From positions 62,001-126,000 of the forward strand of contig NZ_FRCN01000011.1 in the NCBI RefSeq assembly GCF_900142925.1: a DNA stretch of 64,000 nucleotides. The letters run 5' to 3'. A model generated the notes under the pieces. That model saw nothing but the letters and a program-made list of their open reading frames with translations. It did no database searches and had not been told where the DNA came from. Below are positions 55,296 through 62,141 of the stretch, piece after piece. Positions within the stretch are counted from its first letter, which is position 1, and every line of letters begins with the position of its first letter. A program made the translations under genes and the position numbers. Source of the stretch: Chitinophaga sp. CF418 (GTDB lineage: Bacteria > Bacteroidota > Bacteroidia > Chitinophagales > Chitinophagaceae).

Positions 55296-55469
55296 TTACT
55301 TCTGGTTCATGTGCTCCTGAACCTTATCCTTGTGCACGATAGCTTCTTTAAAAGTATATGCACCGGTTTTAGGAGAACGTACCGCTCTGATCACTTTAGT
55401 CCACACTTTAGATTCCGCGGCTGCCTTAGCATCTTTTACTTTCGCGTTCTTGGAGGCTGCTTTTGCCAT
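55296..55469 (-). CDS. DUF4295 family small basic protein
   Basis: This 57-aa protein begins MAKAASKNAKVKDAKAAAES. It is Lys/Ala-rich with a conserved core (KVWTKVIRAVRSPKTGAYTF) typical of the Bacteroidota DUF4295 family, which is encoded next to bL33. The basic character suggests ribosome association, and it has been viewed as a possible lineage-specific ribosomal component; I have no direct proof. It follows rpmG by 109 bp on the same strand and is closed by a terminator. Confidence 0.85.
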   Translation of the reverse strand: MAKAASKNAKVKDAKAAAESKVWTKVIRAVRSPKTGAYTFKEAIVHKDKVQEHMNQK

Positions 55470-55578
55470 AATATTCTAGATTAAAAGTTAATGTTAAAGT
55501 CAAAGGTTACCTGTTAATTGCTAATCGCGAAGGAATGCACTAACATGCTAACGATTAACGCTCAACAATAACGATCAA

Positions 55579-55761
55579 TTACTTAATTTCTTTGTGTACA
55601 GTCACCTTTCTCAGGATAGGATTGTACTTTTTCAGCTCCAGACGCTCTGGAGTGTTCTTCTTATTCTTGGTGCTGATGTAGCGAGATGTACCGGGCTGAC
55701 CAGAAGTTTTATGTTCTGTACATTCCAGTATCACTTGCACCCTGTTACCTTTTTTTGCCAT
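55579..55761 (-). CDS. rpmG: 50S ribosomal protein bL33
   Basis: This 60-aa protein begins MAKKGNRVQVILECTEH and contains the family core TSRYISTKNKKNTPERLEL and KYNPILRKVTVHKE. Only one Cys is present, so the zinc-binding CxxC pairs are missing and this is the zinc-independent (C-minus) form. It lies 31 bp after rpmB. Confidence 0.97.
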   Translation of the reverse strand: MAKKGNRVQVILECTEHKTSGQPGTSRYISTKNKKNTPERLELKKYNPILRKVTVHKEIK

Positions 55762-55792
55762 TTTGTATACAAATTAAGTTGAATGCTTACAA

Positions 55793-56029
55793 TTAGATGT
55801 GTTGTCCAGCTGCACGCAAGTCCTTTACTACTGCATACAAACCATTCTTGTTGATAGTTCTTAAACCATCAGCAGATACTTTCAAAGAAATCCAGCGATC
55901 CTCTTCCGCCAGGAAAAAACGCTTTTTCTGCAGGTTAGGCAGAAATCTTCTCTTTGTCTTAATATTAGAGAAGGAAACATGGTGACCCGTGATCGGCTTC
56001 TTTCCTGTCACCTGACATACTCTTGCCAT
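55793..56029 (-). CDS. rpmB: 50S ribosomal protein bL28
   Basis: This 78-aa protein begins MARVCQVTGKKPITGHHVSF and contains the SNIKTKRRFLPNL core. Only one Cys is present, so no zinc ribbon is expected. It is first in the operon with rpmG and the DUF4295 gene; a well-spaced promoter lies 21 bp upstream. Confidence 0.97.
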   Translation of the reverse strand: MARVCQVTGKKPITGHHVSFSNIKTKRRFLPNLQKKRFFLAEEDRWISLKVSADGLRTINKNGLYAVVKDLRAAGQHI

Positions 56030-56049
56030 GATAGAAAAATTTTGGATTG

Positions 56050-56081
56050 CAAAAGTCGCTCTTTTTTATTGATTTTGCAAA
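56050..56081 (-). promoter_or_regulatory. Promoter of the rpmB operon
   Basis: On the minus strand, TTTG (56078-56081) is followed after a 20-bp spacer by GACTTTTG (56050-56057), seven of eight to TAnnTTTG counting the two free bases. The predicted start gives a very short leader. Confidence 0.5.
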
Positions 56082-56272
56082 TAATTACAATCCGATTTTA
56101 TTAACAATAACGGAATGTGTAAATGTAAATTACAAATCACACTTCCTAACCAATTGAATATCACTAGTTATAATCATTTAAAAAAGACTTCAAACCAAGA
56201 TATCCACATTTTAAAAAAAACATAAAATCAGCTATCTATTTTACAACAGGGCCGCTTTTATGGCAATTACAG

Positions 56273-56860
56273 TTACAAAAGTACAACTAAACTTCTCAGC
56301 ACAGCACCTAATCTAACACCTTCCAGCACACGCTGTTGGGAAGTACCATGTTTCAGCAGCGCCTCTTCATGGGAAGTCACACACATCTCACAACCATTCA
56401 GTGCAGATACCACCAGGCTTACCAGCTCAAAGAATTCCTTACCTAAAACCGGGTTGGCCATAATGCTCATACGGATACCCGCCGGTGTTACAGTATAAAA
56501 CTCCTTATTTACGAAGTGACGGAAACGATAGTACACGTTGTTGGCATTCATCAGGGAAGTACAGCTGTAGATCTCAGCGATCTCCTTATCTGTAGCGCCT
56601 TCCTCTGTAGCCAGCTTTTCAAAAGCTGCCTGCAGTTCCGCATGTTTCTCATTGGCGGCTACAGACAATCCCAGCAGGAAAGCTTCCTTTTTGGTGAGTG
56701 TAGTAGCTGATAATGAGTTGGTTACATTTATTTTAAGATCTTTCAGATAACGGGCGTCTGTATTAGCCAGGGTACGCAGGCGATCGGAAAGATTAGCTTC
56801 CGTCAGCCCTACTGCCTGCAATAACTGCACAGCCGTATCTGTATTTGAAGTTGCGAACAT
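56273..56860 (-). CDS. AhpD-like carboxymuconolactone decarboxylase family protein
   Basis: This 195-aa helical protein has the AhpD redox motif CEMCVTSH (Cys157, Cys160, His164) in the usual place. In mycobacteria AhpD reduces AhpC through lipoamide. Here the gene lies 86 bp downstream of ahpC on the same strand, so it is a good candidate for the electron donor of that peroxiredoxin. The N-terminal half is a divergent second repeat of the same fold. No thioredoxin-reductase-type AhpF is seen nearby. Confidence 0.85.
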   Translation of the reverse strand: MFATSNTDTAVQLLQAVGLTEANLSDRLRTLANTDARYLKDLKINVTNSLSATTLTKKEAFLLGLSVAANEKHAELQAAFEKLATEEGATDKEIAEIYSCTSLMNANNVYYRFRHFVNKEFYTVTPAGIRMSIMANPVLGKEFFELVSLVVSALNGCEMCVTSHEEALLKHGTSQQRVLEGVRLGAVLRSLVVLL

Positions 56861-56946
56861 AATATTATTTTTCTAAATATTTAGCAGAAATAAAAAGTCC
56901 ATAGCCGGACCCTGTGAAGGGAACATAGACTATGGACCATTAAAAA

Positions 56947-57510
56947 TTAGTTAGCCTTGCTGGTCAGTGTAGCTTCACCTTTTTCCCAGTTGCAAGGGCA
57001 CAGTTCGTCTGTCTGCAGAGCATCCAGTACGCGCAGTACTTCCTTCACGTTACGACCTACGTTCAGATCGTACAGGGAAACCCAACGTACAATACCTTCC
57101 GGATCAACGATGAATGTAGCGCGGTAAGCGATCTTCTCGTTAGCTTCCAGGATACCCAGTTCGTCGGCCAGAGACTTGGAAGTGTCAGCCAGCATTGGAA
57201 ACTGCAGACCACGCAGATCATCGTGATCTCTTCTCCATGCAACGTGTACATATTCAGTATCAGTTGAAGCACCGATCAGGATAGCATCACGATCAACGAA
57301 ATCCTGGTAGTGTTTGTTGAACTCAGCGATCTCCGTAGGACAAACGAACGTAAAGTCCTTTGGCCACCAGAACATCACCAGCCATTTGCCGGAATTCTTC
57401 AGTTCTTCGGAAGACAGTTCATAGAACTCCTTACCTTTTTCGATAGATACTACTGCAGTCTTCTTGAACTCAGGAAATTTTGAGCCTAATGATAATGTTA
57501 CATTCTTCAT
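56947..57510 (-). CDS. ahpC: Alkyl hydroperoxide reductase/peroxiredoxin AhpC
   Basis: This 187-aa peroxiredoxin has the peroxidatic Cys57 in FTFVCPTE. The C-terminal CPCNW (Cys171, Cys173) offers the resolving cysteines. A double-Cys end of this kind recalls the AhpC enzymes that use AhpD rather than AhpF. It detoxifies organic hydroperoxides and hydrogen peroxide in the cytoplasm. A promoter lies about 170 bp upstream, so the leader is long and carries a hairpin (57567-57596). Confidence 0.93.
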   Translation of the reverse strand: MKNVTLSLGSKFPEFKKTAVVSIEKGKEFYELSSEELKNSGKWLVMFWWPKDFTFVCPTEIAEFNKHYQDFVDRDAILIGASTDTEYVHVAWRRDHDDLRGLQFPMLADTSKSLADELGILEANEKIAYRATFIVDPEGIVRWVSLYDLNVGRNVKEVLRVLDALQTDELCPCNWEKGEATLTSKAN

Positions 57511-57918
57511 TGCGCGTATATGATTTATTTACGTTAATACATTGCTTACATGACGCCACGGGCCTACCGGTATCCTGTTCATATGATACGCCGGTTGGTT
57601 TTGCTGAATATCGTGTTTACGTGATATCTCGCTGCCTTACATTCACCTGAATGGCTATATGTCTTCGCTGGTTAATTCGGGTGCAAAATTGCGGCTCTAT
57701 TCATTATTAATCAAATAGATTTTAAAATTCCTGACATTGAAAATCTCTATATAGGGCTAAAAACTGCTATCGTATTGCAATTCCCGTTTTTTCTCTGTAC
57801 AAAACCTGCGCATTAATACAATCTTAACATAAATTCCAGCCAAACGGAACAATTTGGCACGTTATTTAGTTATTATATAGAACCCGAATTTTAACAAAAA
57901 ATAATAAAACGACAGGCT
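57511..57918. other. Divergent control region between ahpC and a microprotein gene
   Basis: It holds the ahpC promoter (57684-57715), a bulged hairpin in the ahpC leader (57567-57596) and AT-rich sequence upstream of the microprotein gene at 57919. No OxyR or PerR site could be identified with confidence. Confidence 0.6.
57684..57715 (-). promoter_or_regulatory. Promoter of ahpC
   Basis: On the minus strand, TTTG (57712-57715), a 20-bp spacer and CAATTTTG (57684-57691) match the Bacteroidota pattern with one mismatch in the -7 box. Spacing is identical to the rpmB promoter. Confidence 0.5.
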
Positions 57919-58038
57919 ATGAAACTAAAAAACGTACTCTTGGTGATCTTTACGATTGGAATTGCACTCATCCCGTTAATTAAAAACAGTCTCGGCAAAA
58001 ATGATGAATTTGACGCTACGCAAGACCTGTTCATATAA
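57919..58038 (+). CDS. Small membrane protein
   Basis: This 39-aa product begins MKLKNVLLVIFTIGIALIPL, a single hydrophobic span at about 5-21 after a basic start. A polar, acidic tail (KNDEFDATQDLF) follows. The layout suggests a tiny inner-membrane protein with its tail outside or a short exported peptide. It is followed by a series of hairpins and a terminator. There are no relatives I can name, and it could be spurious. Confidence 0.45.
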   Translation: MKLKNVLLVIFTIGIALIPLIKNSLGKNDEFDATQDLFI

Positions 58039-58050
58039 TGGTTAACGCGC

Positions 58051-58183
58051 AAGATGGTGCCATGTCCTGTAATGTTCGGCTTCTCCCCGGAGAAGGTGGC
58101 ATCTTATTGCAATAATTTCAACAAGGTTCCCTGCCGGCGCAGGGTAAAATATATAAGCCCAGCCTAAGGCCGGGCTTTATTAT
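58051..58183 (+). ncRNA. Candidate structured RNA or 3' UTR with three hairpins
   Basis: Three hairpins follow one another. The first is a compound stem-loop, AAGATG-TGCCA with TGGCATCTT enclosing CTTCTCC/GGAGAAG (58051-58105). The second is CCCTG/CAGGG (58129-58144). The third is a terminator-like stem, AAGCCC-GCC with GGC-GGGCTT, followed by TATTATTTG (58155-58183). They start 13 bp after the microprotein stop, so they may be its 3' UTR or a separate small RNA. Confidence 0.4.
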
Positions 58184-58208
58184 TTGTGATAATTCGTGTT
58201 CAGTTGGT

Positions 58209-58325
58209 TGGGGCCCAGATCTACAAACACGCCCCCGGGGTTGCCTCCCGCGTTACAAACACGCAATCCCTACGGGGTTGATTGATGTTTTGTTGTGGTC
58301 GGATTTCCGGGTTTATTTCCCGGAA
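58209..58325. repeat. REP-like repeat block
   Basis: TACAAACACGC occurs at 58222-58232 and again at 58254-58264, each followed by a GGGGTTG word. The palindrome TTCCGGG-TTTATTT-CCCGGAA is at 58305-58325. The CGTGTTTG/CCCGGGG vocabulary is shared, in inverted orientation, with the block at 22406-22476. The rest of the 58184-58400 spacer shows no gene. Confidence 0.5.
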
Positions 58326-58400
58326 CACAGCATTTAACCGTACCGATAGCCGGGGATGCTCAAACCCTTGAAAATAATGCAGTTAGGTGCCCAGTGAATA

Positions 58401-59132
58401 TCACGTAACATTGTTAATGACATCCTTAAAACTACTGATTCCCAGTACTTTAGCCGTTTTAAATCCTTCTGCATGAGACACCCCGACTATCTTCCCAAAC
58501 GTCACATCCCGGTTGATCACACTATCGAAAAACGCGTTGGAAGAAATATATGTCTGTGGTTCCTTGTCTGATCCCTCCCCCAGAAACTGTGTCTTATAAC
58601 ATTTAATCGCTTCTTTCTTACGCTCGATCACCGCGCTCGTATCTACCACGAAATCAGGGCGTTCATAACGGTCCTGCATAAAGTGGAAGACCTGCTTCGG
58701 ACGCCATGCCGCCTGCAGCTTTCCATCTTCAAATGTCTCAACCTTTCTCAAACCCGCCAGAAAACAGCTATCCGCAATCAGGCGGGCTGCCCTTCCATGG
58801 TCCGGGTGACGGTCTTCAAACGCATTGGCCAGTACGATATCGGGCTGGTACTTACGAATTGCTGCGATTAGTTTCATTTGCTCTTCCGTATCGTTACGGA
58901 AAAAGCCGTCGCGTAATCCCAGATTATCCCTTACGGTTAATCCCATTACTTTGGCAGCTGCTGCCGCCTCTTCTGCTCTTGTTTCAGGAGTACCGCGGGT
59001 ACCCAGCTCTCCCCTTGTCAGGTCCAGTACGCCTACCTTCATCCCCTGTGCCGCATGTACCATGAGGGTACCTGCACAGGCCAGCTCCACATCGTCAGGA
59101 TGTGCAGCTATCGCCAGTATGTCTAGTTTCAT
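58401..59132 (-). CDS. bshB1: Bacillithiol biosynthesis deacetylase BshB1
   Basis: This 243-aa LmbE-like zinc deacetylase removes the acetyl group from GlcNAc-malate in bacillithiol synthesis. The start chosen is the ATG MKLDILAIAAHPDDVELACA; an upstream extension is not conserved-looking. The zinc motif AHPDDVE is intact, as are DLTRGELGTRG and ANAFEDRHPDHGRAA. The N-terminal MKLDILAIAAHPDD is characteristic of BshB1. It points to bacillithiol as the cell's low-molecular-weight thiol. Confidence 0.92.
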   Translation of the reverse strand: MKLDILAIAAHPDDVELACAGTLMVHAAQGMKVGVLDLTRGELGTRGTPETRAEEAAAAAKVMGLTVRDNLGLRDGFFRNDTEEQMKLIAAIRKYQPDIVLANAFEDRHPDHGRAARLIADSCFLAGLRKVETFEDGKLQAAWRPKQVFHFMQDRYERPDFVVDTSAVIERKKEAIKCYKTQFLGEGSDKEPQTYISSNAFFDSVINRDVTFGKIVGVSHAEGFKTAKVLGISSFKDVINNVT

Positions 59133-59173
59133 CGGAAATATCCTTTCTTTTGGTGGAGTGCAAAGATAAGGGT

Positions 59174-59698
59174 TTACTTCGTCGTCTTGCTTTGGATCAG
59201 CACCCACAAAACCTTGTCATTGGGTTGATAGTCGTCTACAAGGCCTTCTACCATGTGAGGGGACATGACAACCAGGCTTAGTATGTTTTTCCGCTCCATG
59301 GCCGCCAGCATCTGCGGTACACTACTATTAATCATGGAACCGTCCAGCACATACTGAAAACAGGTATCACTTCCATACGACTTCAGCTCAATTTTATACG
59401 CCGGATTGATTTCACTGAACATCCGGGTATAACGTTTACGGGCAAAATCGACGGTTTCTATGAAAATCACCCCGTTCTCACCCCGGGGGCCATACTTTTC
59501 CTTTAGTTTCGCGCCTTTTACAATGTCAATCAGGGCTATTTTACTAGGGTCTAGTCCTTCCATTCCCTTTTTACTCTCTACACTGTCTATGAAGATCAGG
59601 GCGTTCTCCGGAACACCTGGTATTGAACTCAGGTCTTGTGCCATAGCAGCAGTCCTCCATATAAGAAGGCATACAATAATGATAAATCGTAAATGCAT
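59174..59698 (-). CDS. Exported TonB-plug-like protein
   Basis: This 174-aa protein has a signal peptide (1-20, TAAMA before Gln). The mature part resembles the plug domain end of TonB receptors (ALIDIVKGAKLKEKYGPRGENG then VIFIET), preceded by LIFIDSVESKKG. No barrel follows, so it is a free-standing plug-like periplasmic protein. It is 41 bp upstream of bshB1 and could be co-transcribed. The function is unknown. Confidence 0.7.
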   Translation of the reverse strand: MHLRFIIIVCLLIWRTAAMAQDLSSIPGVPENALIFIDSVESKKGMEGLDPSKIALIDIVKGAKLKEKYGPRGENGVIFIETVDFARKRYTRMFSEINPAYKIELKSYGSDTCFQYVLDGSMINSSVPQMLAAMERKNILSLVVMSPHMVEGLVDDYQPNDKVLWVLIQSKTTK

Positions 59699-59763
59699 TC
59701 GTGAATTTACGGCAGAATTGTCAGAAAGCCGCCGCCCCCGGTATAGATGGCAGGAAAGCTATG

Positions 59764-60209
59764 TCACTCGGCTCTCAGGCTTTTTACGGGGTTCATCATC
59801 GCGACCTTCACTGCATGATAGGAAATGGTCGCCAGCGTCAGGCCAATATTCCCCAGGCCCGCCAGCACAAATATCCACCAGGGGATAGATATCCGGTAGG
59901 CAAATGCCTCCAGCCAGTTACTCATCACCAGCCAGGCCAGTGCCGTTGCCAGCAACAGGGCCAGCCCTATCAATTTGAGAAAATCATTCGAAAATAAGAG
60001 GATGATGTTTATGACTGATGCTCCAATCACCTTACGGATGCCAATTTCTTTGTCCGCTGCACCGTCAGTAAGGAGATCAGTCCCAGTAATCCCACACAGC
60101 TGATCACAATAGCAACCTGATGCGCCATGTTCTGTTTTTGAAATAGCAAAAAAGCAACTGCGGAAAGGTTCTTAACAGGCAGAAAATGAAGTAGTAGTAA
60201 AACAAACAA
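59764..60209 (-). pseudogene. Frameshifted C-terminal remnant of a MacB/FtsX-type ABC permease
   Basis: Two overlapping minus-strand frames encode consecutive parts of an FtsX-like permease end. The first ends VGLLGLISLLTVQRTK, and the second resumes in the next frame with EIGIRKVIGASVINI. Together they rebuild the conserved RTKEIGIRKVxGAS motif and continue with membrane segments to MMNPVKSLRAE. The switch is explained by loss of one A from an A run (plus-strand TTT at 60049-60051 instead of TTTT). The remaining roughly 650 N-terminal residues of a full permease are absent, so this is a decayed remnant even if the frameshift were a sequencing error. Confidence 0.8.
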
Positions 60210-60254
60210 GGCAACCCGGGTAAAATGCTGAAATACCTTGAAAATAACGCGTGA

Positions 60255-60875
60255 TCAATTATACGCTCTGTAACCCCTATACATCTCGATCTCCTGGATA
60301 ATCGCCTCGATATCCTTGTCTTCCTGAACATCGTACTCACTCTTCAGGTTACCACCAAAGAAGAAAGCCACTGTCTGCCACATCCTGGCAGAAAATCCAC
60401 CTTTCAGTTCCTTGATGATCTCATAACAGTTCTCTCCCGTTTCCCGGTTGATCAGTTTCATGAGCACCTTACCCTGGTACACAGAGAGGTTTTCCAGTTT
60501 GTCCCCGAACTCTGCCTTCATCTTTTTCTCGATGTCAGCCAGGTATTTCTTCCGGTCCCGTTTCTCCGGCAGGGAGGCCAGGTGACTATTCACATCTTTC
60601 AGGATACGGGCGGCTGATTTGGCGTATGGGTATGTTACATACACCGCGTTACGCAGTCGGGTCCAGGCTTCTCTTTGTTTACGGAATTTTTTGGGGAGCT
60701 TATCTACCACTTCCACGATCTGGAGAGTGATGAAAGGGATGGTATCGGCGCCTACTACAACAGCACTCACCGCAATACTGTCCGCCCCGCGGCGCGTCTG
60801 AGCACAAACCTTATTGCGCCCTGCAAGGCACATGAAGCTGGCTGACAGGATGATAAAAGCGATGAGACGACGCAT
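60255..60875 (-). CDS. DUF4294 family exported protein
   Basis: This 206-aa protein has a signal peptide (1-25, KVCA before Gln). The mature core (TLQIVEVVDKLPKKFRKQRE, RLRNAVYVTYPYAKSAARIL, LKGGFSARMWQTVAFFFGGN) matches the Bacteroidota DUF4294 family, whose role is unknown; an envelope-maintenance role is often assumed. The permease remnant lies downstream in the same direction. The C-terminus is acidic. Confidence 0.85.
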   Translation of the reverse strand: MRRLIAFIILSASFMCLAGRNKVCAQTRRGADSIAVSAVVVGADTIPFITLQIVEVVDKLPKKFRKQREAWTRLRNAVYVTYPYAKSAARILKDVNSHLASLPEKRDRKKYLADIEKKMKAEFGDKLENLSVYQGKVLMKLINRETGENCYEIIKELKGGFSARMWQTVAFFFGGNLKSEYDVQEDKDIEAIIQEIEMYRGYRAYN

Positions 60876-61076
60876 AAACTCCTAAACTAATCTTAAAATT
60901 ATACTAAAGATATGCTAAAAAGTCGATTGATGACATTATCTTATTGCAGCCCATCTCCACCCCTGAAATGGCAATGTTTCAGTGATAATTTTCAGCATTC
61001 AGGCCAGATAAAAAGGGAATTCAGACCACTCTCTCCCCACATCCTGGAACCAGGGACTTCTGCCCACCTGTTATAC

Positions 61077-62048
61077 TCAATTCGTGTATAAAGCTGAATA
61101 CTTCTTCGGTTTGATGCCTGTATGCGCTTCAAAAACCCTTGAGAAATGACTCAGGTTAGTAAATCCCAACTGATAGCCTACCTCCGAGACGGTCAGCCGC
61201 TTTTCTCTCAGTAATTGAGCAGCTTTCTGCATCCGTGCAGACTGGTAATATTCAAAGACTCCTTTTCCGAAAGTCTGTTTGAAAAGCTTTCGTAGTTTGG
61301 GTTCACTCATACCCGCTTCCCTCGCCAGGGCGGCGATAGCTGGTGGTTTATCGTGATGCGATTGTAATTTGTACTTAACAGCATATATCGCTTTGATATC
61401 GTCAATGTGCATAGCGCTCGCAGGTACCTCTTCCCGCTGCATCAGGATTACAAAAATATAGCACAGCAGCTCTTCACATTTCAATTTATAGTAATGGCTC
61501 TCAAGGCTTTCCGGAACGGGTTGGTGCAGCATTTGGCCGGCGGTATTGATTATTTCGGAAGAAATGCCGGTTTCAAGCACAAAGTTATCACCGGCCTCTA
61601 AAACACTTGCCACCACCGGATGACCTATTTGTCCAAAAAGCTGATGCAGATATTGTTTGGAAACTGCAATTGTCACACTTCCGAAAACCGTATTCGAAGG
61701 CATAGCAATGATGGAAGAGACCGCATGTTTGCAGATAAATACATTCACCTGTTCAGGCAATAATTTTTCGCCGGGCTGTGTCAGCGACGGAAAAATGCCG
61801 CTAAGCAGAAAGACAATATCCTCCTGCCCTTCTGCCAATTCATTTGTCCGTTCTACAAAAACATCCTCTTTCAGATAATAATGGCGGATCATCATACGCA
61901 GATCGCTACCCCAGGAAAAGCCGGTGATGTAACCCGCTCCCCTGCTTTCAGGGATATATATAAAACGCCCGCTGACAGTGGCTCCAATAGCCCGGGCAAG
62001 TTCAAGCGCAATGCCCGACCGATGCTTATCAGTGACGGATATTTTCAT
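61077..62048 (-). CDS. AraC-family transcriptional regulator
   Basis: This 323-aa protein has an N-terminal effector-binding half (about 1-215, no family recognised) and a C-terminal AraC double helix-turn-helix (AREAGMSEPKLRKLFKQTFG and LTVSEVGYQLGFTNLSHFSR, ending KPKKYSAL). It is divergent from the flavin monooxygenase gene with 93 bp between them. The spacer contains two 16-bp direct repeats spaced 21 bp apart, which fits the way AraC dimers bind. It likely controls both genes; the inducer is unknown. Confidence 0.92.
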   Translation of the reverse strand: MKISVTDKHRSGIALELARAIGATVSGRFIYIPESRGAGYITGFSWGSDLRMMIRHYYLKEDVFVERTNELAEGQEDIVFLLSGIFPSLTQPGEKLLPEQVNVFICKHAVSSIIAMPSNTVFGSVTIAVSKQYLHQLFGQIGHPVVASVLEAGDNFVLETGISSEIINTAGQMLHQPVPESLESHYYKLKCEELLCYIFVILMQREEVPASAMHIDDIKAIYAVKYKLQSHHDKPPAIAALAREAGMSEPKLRKLFKQTFGKGVFEYYQSARMQKAAQLLREKRLTVSEVGYQLGFTNLSHFSRVFEAHTGIKPKKYSALYTN

Positions 62049-62085
62049 TTACGACTATTTCATTAACGATTACGGCTATTTTGAT
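62049..62085. promoter_or_regulatory. Likely AraC operator: direct repeats 21 bp apart
   Basis: TTACGACTATTTCATT (62049-62064) and TTACGGCTATTTTGAT (62070-62085) are direct repeats with start-to-start spacing of 21 bp, two helical turns. They abut the AraC start codon and overlap the likely -33 region of the monooxygenase promoter. Confidence 0.6.
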
Positions 62086-62107
62086 CGTAAAGGTAAATAT
62101 AATTTTG
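62081..62107 (+). promoter_or_regulatory. Promoter of the Tet(X)-like gene
   Basis: TAATTTTG at 62100-62107 matches TAnnTTTG. TTG at 62081-62083 gives a short 16-bp spacer. The -33 half is embedded in the second operator repeat, so binding there would affect transcription directly. Confidence 0.45.
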
Positions 62108-62141
62108 CAGGCATTAGAAGAATTACTCAATACAATAACAT

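Noticed and set aside
57860..57890. Sigma-54-like motif (TTGGCACG) upstream of the 39-aa gene
   Set aside because: The -12 element lacks the GC dinucleotide (TTAG instead of TTGC), and no activator-type sites are seen.
60104..60340. 78-codon minus-strand frame over the DUF4294 end and permease remnant
   Set aside because: It spans two unrelated features in a third frame and has no conserved motif.
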